Assembly (NCBI GenBank): GCA_021014325.1
Contig: JAJGQC010000047.1
Location: forward strand, 25,547 to 89,546
Length of the DNA: 64,000 bases
Reading direction: 5' to 3'
Origin: Plazaster borealis
Lineage: Eukaryota > Echinodermata > Asteroidea > Forcipulatida > Labidiasteridae
Under the pieces are notes generated by a model. That model searched no databases, had not been told where the DNA came from, and saw nothing but the letters and a program-made list of their open reading frames with translations. The position numbers and the translations under genes are program-made. Shown here in pieces: positions 46,901 through 59,520 of this stretch (position 1 is the first letter of the stretch; every line of letters starts with the position of its first letter).

Positions 46901-48582
46901 CTTAAGACATTTGCCGATTCTGACAAGACAAAAATCAACATGAAAGGGAAAGAAGTTGTGCTGAAGAGTGCCCGTGAGTTACTGGCAAGGCTCATCACGC
47001 CTGTGGTGCGCAAAGTTGATCAACGGAAGATGCTAAGTCACCCTTAAGCTCCATACCCACCAGCCATTTGTAAACAAGATGGATGTTTAGTCAAACAACA
47101 AGGCTGCCCTTCTTCACCAATTGGAAAATTTACCGAGTCATCCCCTTAACGTTGGATCCACCGAAGGAGCTCGGTGTGGATTATTGATGCTAAGCGGCAA
47201 TGCTTCAAGGCCTAATACCAAGTAGGATGCCTGCTACCATGGGACAGTTGGCCAAGAAAATCCTGGGAAGGATGCAGTTTACTGGAAGCCAGAAGCACCA
47301 GTTCTGGATGTTGTCCACTTTGTCACTGACACATATCCCCTGTTAGCATTAAAGGTGCAGTAAAGAAAGACGTGCTGGCAAGTGGGTTCCAGCTTGATAA
47401 AAAATTGCAAAACCAGGGACCAACCTGCTCCAAAGCAATGGAAAATTCTTGGCAAATGGTCACAAGCAACACTTTGCCGAAGCTCTTTTTTTATATGAGA
47501 CGTGGTGTGCTTGTGGTGGCAGGATGAATTAAGGGAGTTGATGTATACCTGGCTCATTCTGAAGAATGCCACAAGTTATCTTGTCGTGTGTGTACCACTG
47601 TCAGTGAAGCAATTCCAGAGCTATACTCTACTCAAGAGTAAGGAGTGCAGACACGAGGATGATGCTACACCCAAAGTACATCAGCAACATGGGTAAAAAG
47701 GATATCATCATGTGTTAAAGAGCCCGACAACGACATATTCATCATTGGTAGCATTGGCGTGTCTGCCCAACTTGAGGGTTCCAAGTTGTATTTTCTTCAT
47801 ACTGGAAAAACAAGATAAGGAGCGCACAATCTGATTTGAACGCCCTACAGTGTCAAGTCATCTTGGGAGAGGAAATCAGCAATGCCATTGTAGGCCTCCA
47901 CCCATTTACGTGGTTGCGATTCAGTTAGTGCTACATGTATGTATGGACTGGGAAAGACTAAACCCTTTTACACTGGTGTCGAAGACTCCAAAGTTTACCA
48001 AGGCATTCCAGGAGCTTGAAAAGCATTCACACTTACAGATGACCTGATTTCTACTCTGGAGGAATTTGTTTGCAAGTTATATGGGATGAACGAAATCAGA
48101 ACGGTGAATGAAGCAAGATATGCTTTGTTTTCCATGGCTACAAGACAAGAAGACATCATGCCCCCAAACAAAGATGCCTCGTGAAACACATCCAGAGGCC
48201 AATTACCAAACCGCTATTTGGAGGCGCTGCTTAGAGAGCCAGCCAGATGTTCCGTCACCAGTTGGGCAAGGTTGGGAAATCGTTGGATGGAGGGCTTGGA
48301 ATAGGACTGGATGGATATGCAACCTGCTCAACAGAGCATCTCTGAACTGACTTCATGCAAGTGCAAAAAGTCCAAATGTAAAGTCACAGTAAGCAGATGA
48401 CCAGTGTTGTGCGCTCTTGGGTCTTCCCTGCACAGAACTGTGTGAGTGCAAGAACTGAAACAACATGGCTGCGCCTAGATGAGGAACCAATCATTGAAGA
48501 AGAAGAAGAAGAAGAAGCAGAAGCTAATGAAGGTGACAACTGTGATGAGGAGGAGAACTTTGAAGAAGAGGAGTTGTTTTAA
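43980..48582 (+). pseudogene. Exon 2 of a large PIN-like/CXC family gene, many indels
   Basis: After GTGCAG the frame reads GQAPGPSSASAERRLRSKSR, then a Cys/His region (CIICRKNKTYKD ... HRSCFRSF, 44095-44310), a basic/acidic linker (about 44570-44730), HTSLSMAMRHLSGSSQL (45030-45085), VWDNNDFGERTLSGKGTTHN (45231-45290), PSWTGFNQLL (45558-45590), GHFGVQRQDSHGF (about 46400-46443), EADTRMMLH (47644-47671), SPDNDIFIIG (about 47718-47748), and cysteine pairs CKCKKSKCK and LPCTELCECK (48356-48450), ending EEEELF-TAA at 48580. EADTR plus SPDND looks like a PIN/FEN-like nuclease acidic centre, and the end resembles a TSO1/CXC DNA-binding motif. I recall multi-copy relatives in invertebrates and fish but no established function. 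At least ten frame changes or stops interrupt this copy. Confidence 0.68.
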
Positions 48583-50267
48583 CATGTTCAGGTAGGTAGT
48601 AGAACCTCATGGTATCCCAGTAGCATAACAGCTCTCTTTTTTACAGGAAATAAATAGTTGACAGGTCACCATTTTGGGATATGTTTGTGTGGGAAGTTTT
48701 CTTTGAAGACTAGTTTTACATTGTGGAATATGATCATTTAATTTTTTTGCTGGGATTGATTTATCACAATATTGATGCAAGATTTTTGTACATGAAGAAA
48801 ATGGGAAGTTTTCACAGTATATAATTTATGCAGTAAACAGTCAATTGATAGGTTTTCTACTTTATAATTCTAATATTCTTACCTTAGTTAGAACAGTCAC
48901 GCTTTTGTGCAAAGCAACCAACTTGAAGCTGAAAACAATGTTTATATGCTTCACTCTATTTGCCAGCGAAATGTTTACGCAAGTCCATAGTAACTGAACC
49001 ATGCACATCCAGGCACAAGAGTATGGGTGTACTTTAGTATATGGCTTGCTTGTAGATCGTGATTCAGGTTTCAAAGCCCGATCCATAGTTGACATGGTGA
49101 TAATCAGATTGCATGTAATACTTCTATAGCGAATAATGCAGCATGATAAAACAATGAATTTTTTTTTAAAGTTTGCACTTTATCTTTTATATTCTTATCA
49201 TTTTCTTTCCTCTTTGTCTTTGTAGTGTTAAAGATGAGGATGATATGATAACCAGGTCCTTACAGCCCCAACAGACTACATAACGTGCGGTAAGGAGAAC
49301 CAAGTCTTAATAGCTCCCAGCAGAATGGATCTGCCTTACTACCAATGTAATGAAAGTTGTACATGTACTGTTCATCAACCTTGTTTTAATTGGTAAAGAA
49401 GCAGCACAAAGTACTTGAATAGATTGTTTTTTACTCCAACATTTATTGTTTGTAAATGAACTTCCTCATTCAGAATAAGTGTTAAATCGATACAGGCTTA
49501 TGTGGCAGAAAATGACAAACTTACGATTCTGGGCTTAAAATATCATTTTCAGGCAAATTTCAGTGTGTGCTTTCTGAAATGGCACACTGTACACCTTCAC
49601 ATCTAATATTTTGTACAATAAATATGAAGTTAGACCACAACAGCGGTATCATATTCACTGGGATAAAACCAATTGCCACGTGTATTTGTGTGGAAAATCA
49701 CTTGCACCAGATGCAGGTCCTTTTTAAAGGAATTCTTCTTTTAACCCTAACAAGCCTAAAGCTTATTTTTGCCTTTCCAGGCTAAAAGGGGGTCCTCAAT
49801 ATCTATATTATTGGTCTAAAATGCTATAATTTTTAGTACACATAATAGAGCAACTCGATATCTACAAGATGCAAACATTGGAATTTCTCAGGTCACCATA
49901 TGAACTGAAAGTATTTTTAAATAATTTTTGATGGTCCTAGGATGCCATTTTGTATTTAAATTCCCATTGAAGATACTCCTCATTTCATTGGCTTATCAAT
50001 ACATAAATATAACTGATATATGAGTTAATAGCTGTATAAATGTTTTTTCACAGGCTTGGATCCTCGATTCTGATTGGTCGATCCATAGCAACAAGGAGTG
50101 TGATATAAACTTATATTGCACGGCCCATATCATAAACCTCATGCGTCTTGTGGGTTGTAACTCTGCGTGATGCTTATAAGCTATACATGCAAAACGCATC
50201 AGCTTATAAGGAGAGTTTATGTAAATTCAAAAGTGGCGCGTTTGCTTGAAGATACATTCATTATCAA
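48583..50267. other. No gene recognised
   Basis: This is 3' flank of the preceding gene; AT-rich, with no supported open frame. Confidence 0.4.
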
Positions 50268-50395
50268 CATGCGTTGCAGTGGGAATACAGAAAAACATAG
50301 CTAAATATTTCATGCGTCCCATATTTTGGCCTCGTTGGATATGGGACGAGAAGCGCTATATTTTTCCGTATTCCACTACAGCGCTTTTGTGTGAT
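50268..50395. repeat. Nested inverted repeat (two-stem hairpin)
   Basis: Outer arms: gcgttgcagtgggaatacag and gtattccactacagcgc. Inner arms: gtcccatat and atatgggac around 50325-50353. It is preceded by ttctgattggtcg..agtgtgatataa, a word seen in other mobile elements. Probably a MITE end, unclassified. Confidence 0.5.
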
Positions 50396-50417
50396 AAACC
50401 TATATTTCCTTGATCTG

Positions 50418-50621
50418 GGCCCAATTTTTATAAAGCAAGGAAGCATAAAAAACTTGATAAGCACAGAAATTTATTACTGTTAGCAGAAATAGGTTACCAG
50501 CCAAAAATACCATTCAGTTTATATTGAACAAGCATTGGTACCTCCACTCAATTCTTGCTTAGCAAAGATATTTACTTAAGCAGAATTATCTGCTTAACAG
50601 CTTTATGAAATTGGGCCCAGA
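50418..50621. repeat. Interspersed fold-back repeat, copy 8 (best preserved ends)
   Basis: gggcccaatttttataaagc and gctttatgaaattgggccc form the termini. The interior has gataagcacagaaattt, ggttaccagccaaaaat and ttgcttagcaaaga. Confidence 0.7.
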
Positions 50622-51300
50622 TTTGAGTTGAAAATTAATTATAATGCACAAAAGCCTTCAAACAATTCACATAAATTTAGAAACAAAACATTTTTTAATT
50701 TTTATTTATTGTTTTGATGCGCTTATTTTTCATAAAAAAACAAAAGAAACTCTAACATTTTTTTTTACAGTGGTGTCAAGAATGAAACATAATATTTAGC
50801 ATGTATGTGATTTCTATTGTAATTAAATAAACAGCCTTAAAGTTGGAGCATTTTCTGGTAGTGTGTGTGTGTGGGTAACTTGTTCAGTATCAAGAAAATA
50901 AACTAAATATATTATTGGTTGCCATGGCAACAAGAATTGACGAATGTATTCAAATTTTATATTAAAATGTTCGGTATAAGAATTTAGGAAAGTCACAAAA
51001 TTTTGTTCGAATCAAACATAAACTGTAGATCGTATAAACAAAAATGTGGTAGAGGGGGAGGGCACAATGCCCCCCTAGGGGTTAAGGCGCCATTTTGTGA
51101 AGTGCTCCACTTGTGTGAGGTGGGAACTATCAGGCTTTCGATAAAGAACCACAATACCAACATTTTTGGCCATATTTTAGGTAGTCACAAGGAGTGAGAC
51201 TACAAAAAAATGGGGTTTAGGAAGCTGTTTTGACTCCCATGCCCTATGGTTTCAATGTACTGTGAAGAGTGTCCCTGCAGTTGCTGGATCTAATACAGGT
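50622..51300. other. No gene recognised
   Basis: A C/G-rich stretch gggggagggc..gcccccc at about 51052-51076 could form a short hairpin. Otherwise AT-rich. Confidence 0.35.
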
Positions 51301-51330
51301 AGCATGTAACATAGTGAATGTACAATGTAC

Positions 51331-52740
51331 TCACTGTAACCTGTGTGTTGACAATGAACTTGAGTGCCAGCAATGTTGAAACGCCTGTTTGTCTGGGTTG
51401 TTATCAATGAACGTGACTATTGCACTGCACTTTTCGATGGTATAAGCTTCATTCTCAGGAGGCAAACCGCAATGCCCCCAAAATGCAAAAATAAGATTTA
51501 GGTGTTTCAGCATATAAGCCGCCTGGGCATATAAACCGTGAGTCGCGAGCTCACACAGGAGAGAGGCCGTGGCGATTAAGGTGTCCTTTGTGGCGACAGT
51601 GCAGTGACCTGGCGGGCGGCACATTAGTCATTGCAACGCCGCCACAAAGTGCGAGCTGCGCCGCAATGAAGTCAAATGTATTAAAGTTACCACCATTGAT
51701 CGCTTTGGTAATGGTCTATTAGGATGGTCTACAGCAAGTGGGCATATTTTTATTTGTATCATTATTGTGACAACTGCAACGCTGTAGTTACCACGGTCGG
51801 CGCCGGTCGGTCCTGGACTGCCCTAGCTTTAAATGACCGGGATCAAATTAAAAGTTAACAAACTCCCACCTGCATAAATTTATATATTATAATTATTAAA
51901 ATTTTCCTGAAATAAGAGAAAATAAAGCAAAAAACTCATTGTAAACTCCAATTATAGTGTATTTATTTCCTTAAAACAATCAAAACAATTTTCTTTCCAA
52001 AACCTGCGATTATTAAGCATGGGCCGCTTTGAAGCTGTGTGAGTTATGTGCGGCAGCACACACACGAAGTCGTATCAAAGTCTGCTTCTAAAAAGCATGC
52101 ACCCATCTCCGGCGTGCGTTATTATTCCAGAACGATGTCTGTACACGATTACTATGGCAGCCGGTACCAGAAGTAAGCCATTTCGCAATGACGTTTAGCG
52201 GTGATTTTTCTCTGTGTGGAAGGGCAACCCACTATATTTCTTTGCAGCCATTCAGCACTGTGACTGCACTCACGATCAAGCCTTGTGATCACCTCACTAT
52301 ATTGTGAGACATTACGGATTATATGATATCCGGGAGGGATGAAACATCATTTTGATGTTCAGTGTTTATAAATATGGACAAAAACGGTCTTTGTTGAACA
52401 GACAGATTTCCTTAAAAACTATGGAGTAAAAATGGGACTTAAGGAATAAAACTAGGCAAGGCCTTGTAACTAAGGACAAGGTTGGTGGTGCATAAAATGT
52501 TTTTTAAACAATTTTTCAGAGTGAGTTTGCGGTGTATGATTTTCCTGTCTGTTTGTATTTGTTTTTAGAATATTTTACAAACGATCTTTCTTAAAATAAT
52601 AATGTACGCTGTTTTTTCTTTCTATTAATATTAATATGTCAGGCATATAAGCCGCCGCATAAACCGCAGGAGTTCAAAAAAGGTCAAATCAACGTATAAA
52701 ACTGCGGTTTATAATCCGAAAATTACGGGGTATGTACATT
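51331..52740 (-). mobile_element. Possible pogo/Tigger-like non-autonomous element
   Basis: Toward the right end, the minus strand reads taattttcggattataaacc, then gcggtttatgcggcggctta, a type of terminal sequence I associate with pogo-like transposons. Related gcatataagccgcc and gcatataaaccg words lie near 51510-51540. A minus-strand frame (51331-51624) is open but I do not recognise it. Boundaries and class are weakly supported. Confidence 0.3.
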
Positions 52741-55700
52741 GTAAACAACTCCATCAGTGCATTTTGTATGAACACACACAAAGTACACAGTGACAAAAGG
52801 TCTGAGCTATCAGCTATGGTGAAAAATAGAACAAGGGTGCAACTTTTGTGGCTTATTTTGTCACATCACTTTTTCACCCCCAAACCATTTCCATGGAATG
52901 ATTACATTTAAAACTTACAATGTGTGTACATTTAAGGGTGAGGATGATCGCATTTTATTGCATGGGCTTTAAGGTTTCAAAGTGAGGTGAAATAAAGGTC
53001 AGCTTTTAAAAAATAATTTTCCAAGATCCTTTAAAATGTTTACAATTTACAACTTGTAACTCAAGCTTTTATTATTTAAATCTCCAATGATGAAACTAAT
53101 TAAAAACAGCACAATAAAAGTTCTTTAAACACAATTGCCACACACACATTGTAGCTGCTGTGCAGTGCCCAAAGTCAAGATTCTCTTGAAAACTTCACAC
53201 TCTCGAGGTCAACTTGCACACTCTATTGTGAACATTGAACCTCGATTGAACTTCATTTGTCAGTGTATGGTGTATATCATTTGTATTCTTTACTTTGGTT
53301 TAAAAATGCCATCCAATAATAAAAGATGATTAGTGAGATGAGTATTCAAAGGCTGAGAAAATGTACTTTGGGTCAAAATAATTAGCTGTAAGTTGACCTC
53401 AATTAAACTGTGTAGAAGACTTTTGTATCTGCACACAAATCAGAGCTCCAGGAAAATATTGAGATATTTTTATCTTTCCTATCAGGAACAAATTGAAGAC
53501 TGGGCTCAGTGAGATATGATGATGTTAAAAGATGAAGAAAGTGGATTTACTCTTGATGGTGTAATGTCAGTCTGCAGATTGCTGAGCTTCAAACTTGATC
53601 TTTGTTTTTGTCTGTAAAATATAAGAATACTTTCTAGTTTTAGTGACCATCATGGTGTATACAGAGATTAGATTTAGTAACAGATATGAGACTTGTCTTG
53701 ATTTCATATCACCTGAACATCTTCTGAAAGAAATGTCATTCTGGAACTTCATATTTACAGAAGACGACTGAGGGTCCTAACCAGGATTCCAGAAACATCA
53801 AACTAAAAGTGGTGTATATTTCATGGCAACGGTATTGTGTTACAATAACTATGTTTTATATCAACATATTAGGACAATCGCTTTCACATGAATCAGACTC
53901 AAGCGTCTTTCTCTACTTTAAGATGAAATGTTTTGTTCTGAACCAAACATTCTTTCGAAATGCTTGCCACTTGTCAGCTTTACCTTATACAAGATAATTA
54001 CTACACCTGCAATTATGTCTTCAAAATCATTTTGAGTTAATGAATAAATAATTGTATTAAAACATGTTCAACAAATGTTGAACAAAATATGAAAGTGCTG
54101 CTTGCTTTGAAAATGACTCTCTATTAATAATAGTAAACAATTCCACAAAGTTTCATAAACATTTAAGGTCTACTTTTCATTAAACACATCAATCAACCAA
54201 GCCATGAGCAATTCATCTAATTTGTTGGTCACATTCTTGAGAAAGAAAGAGAAAGGGTATATTATTTTGAAGGGGGTTCCTGCACATATTCAACTGTGTT
54301 TGTTTATTGTGATTTGGCAAACCTAAGAACTGATCACAGTTTGCCCAATGCCAAGTAAGACAAATACATGTACTGTAGACTGTGCAAGTCTTGCGAGTAT
54401 TCAAACTTCTTGGACCAAGTTTGTCCCAACCATATTGAGTTCTATTTCATAATATTCGTACAAGGTCTTTAGGAGGGATTAAATTCTTCCTACTTGATAT
54501 TACGGATCACACAATACATTCAAAGGTTGTATTGTTATTCAAACAAGTCCAAGGGGAGATACTCCCTATATAAGCCCTGAACCCAAGACATGAGGCATCT
54601 TTTCTTTTGTGTGTGAGCAGCATTGTGATAACGATGGACCGTATTGATTCAGAGCCCTGCCAGACATTGAGTCTGGAGTTTCAGTAGTGGCCAGGCCACT
54701 GGTGAACAGTCAGATGACACGCCAAATGTAAGCTTAGAAGCAAAGCTTTAGGCAAATTCATCAGGAATTCATAAACTATCCCTCTCCATCGCCAGTATGC
54801 AAAATATGCTGACAAACATGGTAAAACCAACAGTCGGCTAGCAATTCCAGTCGACAACACGCTTGATGTTGATGATTTCGCTACAACAGGGTAACTGTTA
54901 AGACTCAAACCAAAGTTTCGAGCTGATTAGGCAACATGGCAGCCAGTTCTCCCTGATTTTGATATTCTGTCTTGCAAAGACATCTATGAGACTCTGAAGC
55001 CAAAGGAACAGAACTTTTCTCAAATTAGGCCAACAGGGCAACCAAAGCGGTAACACTACCAACACAAAAGGAGATGGCGCTAAAGATCGCAGAAAATATG
55101 TACACCGGCTAATGCGCCGGCTGTATCTGCCCCCAGAGCTGACGAGATTTGCGGGGTACTATTCCTGCATCGGCCCGTCCAAAGACGTGGGCACTCAGCA
55201 AATTCAGAATCTTCATGCATCAATGACCCCGTGAGAGCAGGGATTTGCTTTTCGGGAGCTCCACTCGCCCACTGAGCACAGCAAATCTTGCATAATATAT
55301 AAAATTATACGCAATGGACCCAAAGCCGACCAGGAGGCCACCCGTCCGTGACGGCCTCCCGCCCCTTGGCCTCGGTCATTAAGTCCCACCCCAAACTCCC
55401 CATTAAAAGAACAGGCGGCCTGAGCTAAGATTTCCAAATCGTCAGAAGAGCTACTCCCCCAAACAACTTTACAACGAGCATTTGTCATTTTACTTGCCTA
55501 TTTTTGGGGGTTTTGGGGATTTATTTTTTCCAAGTGTTTTTTGTCTCTCTCTCCAGTATGTTGGTTGGGGGATTTTTTGTTCATTGCAGCAAAACAAACA
55601 AAACGGAGGATTGTAATTCTGTATAGTTATGCCCACTCCTTAATTTCTTGTACAAGAGGTACATGATCCATGGCTTAAAGTGTCCCTTGTTATCTACCAC

Positions 55701-55841
55701 ATTCCTTCCCTTTCTTTACCTGACTGCTTTATATATCCACAGGAGAAGAGTTCCTTTCTTATAAAATTCTCAGCTTTTTGTTTGGACCACTAAAACGAGG
55801 CGCCAATCAGGTTCATCTTTGCATATTAATACGAGTTGTAA
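52741..55841. other. No intact gene; possible decayed coding patch at 54.6-55.2 kb
   Basis: At 54600-55200 the composition rises in G+C and short plus-strand pieces look protein-like (QYAKYADKHGKTNSRLAIPV, LPDFDILSCKDIYETLKPKE), broken by stops. This might be a retroelement gag or ORF1 remnant, but no motif proves it. ggaggcc and ggcctcc at about 55340-55367 can pair. Confidence 0.35.
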
Positions 55842-58800
55842 ATGTCGAGCTCGCACGTTCTAAAGGCAACCCGCCTCAAATGTGTCCATTGTCTCCAAGT
55901 GAACTGTCGCGGTTTGGCAGATCATAAAAAGGAGGGACGTCTATATTTGTTAAGGATAAAGCGTTATTCCATTTACTGTTTGCAAGACTTCCATTGTACA
56001 GACTCCATGGAGAGGAGGATTATTAGAACTGAATCGATTTGACTGTTATTTTAGCTCATAACTCGAGAGGTGCAATTCTTTTTTAATAGCACGTTTGAGT
56101 TTAAAGTTCTATCATGTAAAACTGACCCAGATGGTAATTTTGGGCGCCAGTTTAGATATTTATGGTTATAACATTACTTTAATTAATTTATATGGTCCTA
56201 ATAAAGATGATCGTAATTTCTATGAAACTATTAACAATATCATTACTGATTACTTATAACCCCCACACAATTATATGTGGAGATTGGAATTTGGTATTGA
56301 ATGACAAAATAGATTTCATGTAATTATGTTAACATTAACAACCCACTCGCTAGACAGAGAGTGTTGGACTTGTGCAACCACTTAAATCTCATTGATCCCT
56401 GGCGCATTCAAATCCAGAGTCAAAGAAATACACTTGAGCAAAACTCTCCATTAAAACAGTCCGGCTAGATTTCTTTCTAATTTCTTTTGGAGATGAACAT
56501 TAAACTAGTTTCTCTAAGATATTAAACCGGGCTATTGCATGGACCATTCAATGGTTGATTTACAACTGATTTCAACTCGCAGGATAGAGGTGTTAGGCTT
56601 AATGGAAATTTAATAATTTTCTTATGGACGCAACTTATGTTAACCAGTTTAAAACCAATATTAGAGAAATTGTTGATATGTATGCCGCCGCCTATCAACA
56701 CTCAAAGCTGGGTGACATTTATTTATTTTATTATTAATGACCAATTATTTTTTTGAACAGCATAATGGAGGTTAGAACTAAGACTATTTCAACCTGGAAA
56801 AAGAGATTAGAGTTCTGTCTGAGAAGGTTGACGAGGGAGATGTAACATCAAACGATACGTTCAAATCTAAGCAGGCTGGACTCGAACTCTTCGTAAGAAA
56901 AAATGGATGGCGTTTGATAGGGTCAAGAACCAGGTGGATCGAACACGGAAAAGCCCTCCAGGTATTTCCTTAATATGGAGAAACGAATTGCAGAATAGGA
57001 GCATTAGTTTATGTCATTACAGAGAATACTGAGCTGAAGAGCTCTTGTAGTATCCTCAACGAAGCAAGGCTTTTTACACCAAACTGTACTGCCCCTTCAC
57101 CATGGGAAGGGTCAACCTGCAACCATTTTCAATCATTCTGATTCTCCAGTTCTTCCGACTTGACTCGATAAGTATTGAGGGTCCTCCTGTCGTATCATGA
57201 GGTTTTGGATGCCCTGAAAAGGAGTAATAACGAAGTCTCCGGGGTCTTATGGTTTCAGCTTGAACTTTTAAAATTCTTTTTCTCAGATTTGTCTTGGTTT
57301 TTATTGCAGTCTCTGAACTTTGTCATTTAAACAGGAACATTTTCAGTAACCCAGCAATATGGGATAATCACCCTGCTACCAAAAGGATAAACTCAGTCAA
57401 TTTTTGAAGAATTGGAGACCCATTTCTTTATTAAATATTACGTATAAACTGGCCTCTTCTTGTACAGCAGAGAGAATTAAAATTTGCCTCCATTCTATTA
57501 TACATGAACAACAAAAAAGGTTTTTGCAGGTTGCATAGGGGAAAATATTCAAGCTCAATGTACAATTTGGTTTAACTACACACAGATAATGTAAATAAAA
57601 TTCCTGGTATGTTTTTTTGTTAATTGATTTTGAAAGCCTTTGATTCGTCTCCTACTCTACTTCATTCTTCAGATTCTTGAGCTGTTCAATTTTGGTCCTT
57701 CAATACAGAAATGGTTTCCAAGTGCTTTACAACGGTGCAAAAGCCTCTGTAATGGTAAATGGTTTTTGTCAGAATCTTTTCAAATTGAGCGCGGTTGCCG
57801 GCAAGGTGACGGCCTAAGCCCTTATTTGTTCCATTTGTGCACTGATGAAATTCTGGGGAAAAATAATTCGCAGGGACAACATTCTGAAGGGAGTTTCGGT
57901 TGAGGGTTTCGAATACAGGCTGTCTCGACATGCAGACGACACGGTGTCTTTTTCTAGACGGTTCAGAAAATTTACTAAGCAGAGCCTTTAAGCTATTAGA
58001 GGATTTTGCTCGTATGTCGGGCCTTAAAGTTAACATTGTAAAACTAACGCAGTGTGGATTATGGCAACAAGGGCCCACAAAAGGTGTTTGTTCAGATGTT
58101 AATGTTAACTGGGGTCGATCCCCAAGAAAGCTTTAGATCTCTCGTCATTGATTTTTCTACTGTCATTACCTGAACAGTATGGTTGATATTAATTATAACA
58201 GGGTTTTAATTCCCATCGACAGTTTAACTGGGCAATGGTCTAAACACCAGGGTTGTCGGAACATAGGGGTGTCGGAACATAGGGGTGTAACCGCTTAAAA
58301 CAGAGACATCTGGTTGGACTTCCCTGTTTTTTAAAATATCCAATCTCTAGAATACACTTTTCTTCGAAGGCAGCCATCCAAGTATCGCTTGAATATTACA
58401 GAGGGCTGTTCACCCTAACCGTTTTTGGGTAGATGTTCTTACATGTAGTGCCTGGGGTTCTTATATAAAATGCCACCAACCGGTTAATCAGAATGACTCC
58501 TTACCTAGTGTTCTATGGTACAACCATAGAATTAGAGTTAATCAAAACTGTGTTCATTACAAACATTGGATTAATAATGGGTTTTTTTATGTGTGTGATC
58601 TTCTAGATGAAAGGAGTGACTTTTTTACCATGGATGATTTTATGGCTAAATCTAGTGTTAAGACTAATTTTCTTGAATATGGAGGGATTAGTAAGGCCAT
58701 AAAAAAATCCTTTGGGACAGTGTTGATGGGTACTGGCAGGGCAAGTATCTGCTTCCCTTTCATTCCATTCAATTTTAGGCTACTCTTGAAGGACAAAAAA

Positions 58801-59520
58801 GGCTCCAACCGCATTAACAACTGTCTTACATTTGCTAAAAAAGTCTATAATTTAACCGCAAAGTGGAAAACCAAATTGAGTGTTAAACTTACTAATTCTA
58901 GGTGGATGGTACTTAGTAATATCCCGTTTAGCGTTACAATTGGCACTAGATTACGATGGTTTCAATATAGATTAGTCCACAGAATACTTGGCGTTGATTC
59001 ATTCTAAGCGAACATCGGTAAAAAGGACAATGATCTTTGTACATTCTGTCAATTAGAGAGTGAGGCAGCTTGTTCATTTATTTTGTAGATGTAAGTTTTC
59101 TACTATGTTTTGGACCCAACTGGAGGATTGGTTACGGAACACTCTTAAATCTAGACATAAGTTTAGACAATGACGCTATTCTTTTTGGTATAACTAAGAA
59201 ATGGTGGAGTGCTCTTAATCTGATCCTTCTTCTGTGTCGTTTCCACATTTATAAGATGAAGATGAATAACAACAGGCCATCCCTTGCATTATTGAAAATG
59301 GACTTAAAACGCTATTATACTTTGGAAAAGTACATCTCTATTACAACTGATTCTAGTGTGAAATTCCACACAAAATGGGACTCCTTTGAATTATTGTGTC
59401 AAGGTGAACTCTGTATTTGTTGAAGTGTTATGTCGGTCAACCTTATATTTTGTTTTATTGCCATTGCTTTTCAGTATTTTTGTATTAAAGTGAGGAGTTG
59501 TTTAACGTCTCAATAAAAAA
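55842..59520 (+). pseudogene. L1/Tx1-like LINE ORF2, degenerate
   Basis: Motifs follow the LINE order. The APE-type endonuclease starts with VNCRGLADHKKEGRL and IYCLQDFHC (55880-56030), then GDWNLVLND (about 56280-56307) and DHSMVDLQ (about 56545-56565). Reverse transcriptase has RGCRQGDGLSPYLF (about 57790-57830) and HADDTVF (about 57930), where A is normally preceded by Y or F. The C-terminal region includes RLRWFQYRLVHRILGVDSF (58950-59006) and a CTFCQLE-type zinc ligand pair near 59040. The element ends at caataaaaaaa near 59515. Numerous frameshifts and stops make it inactive. Confidence 0.78.
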
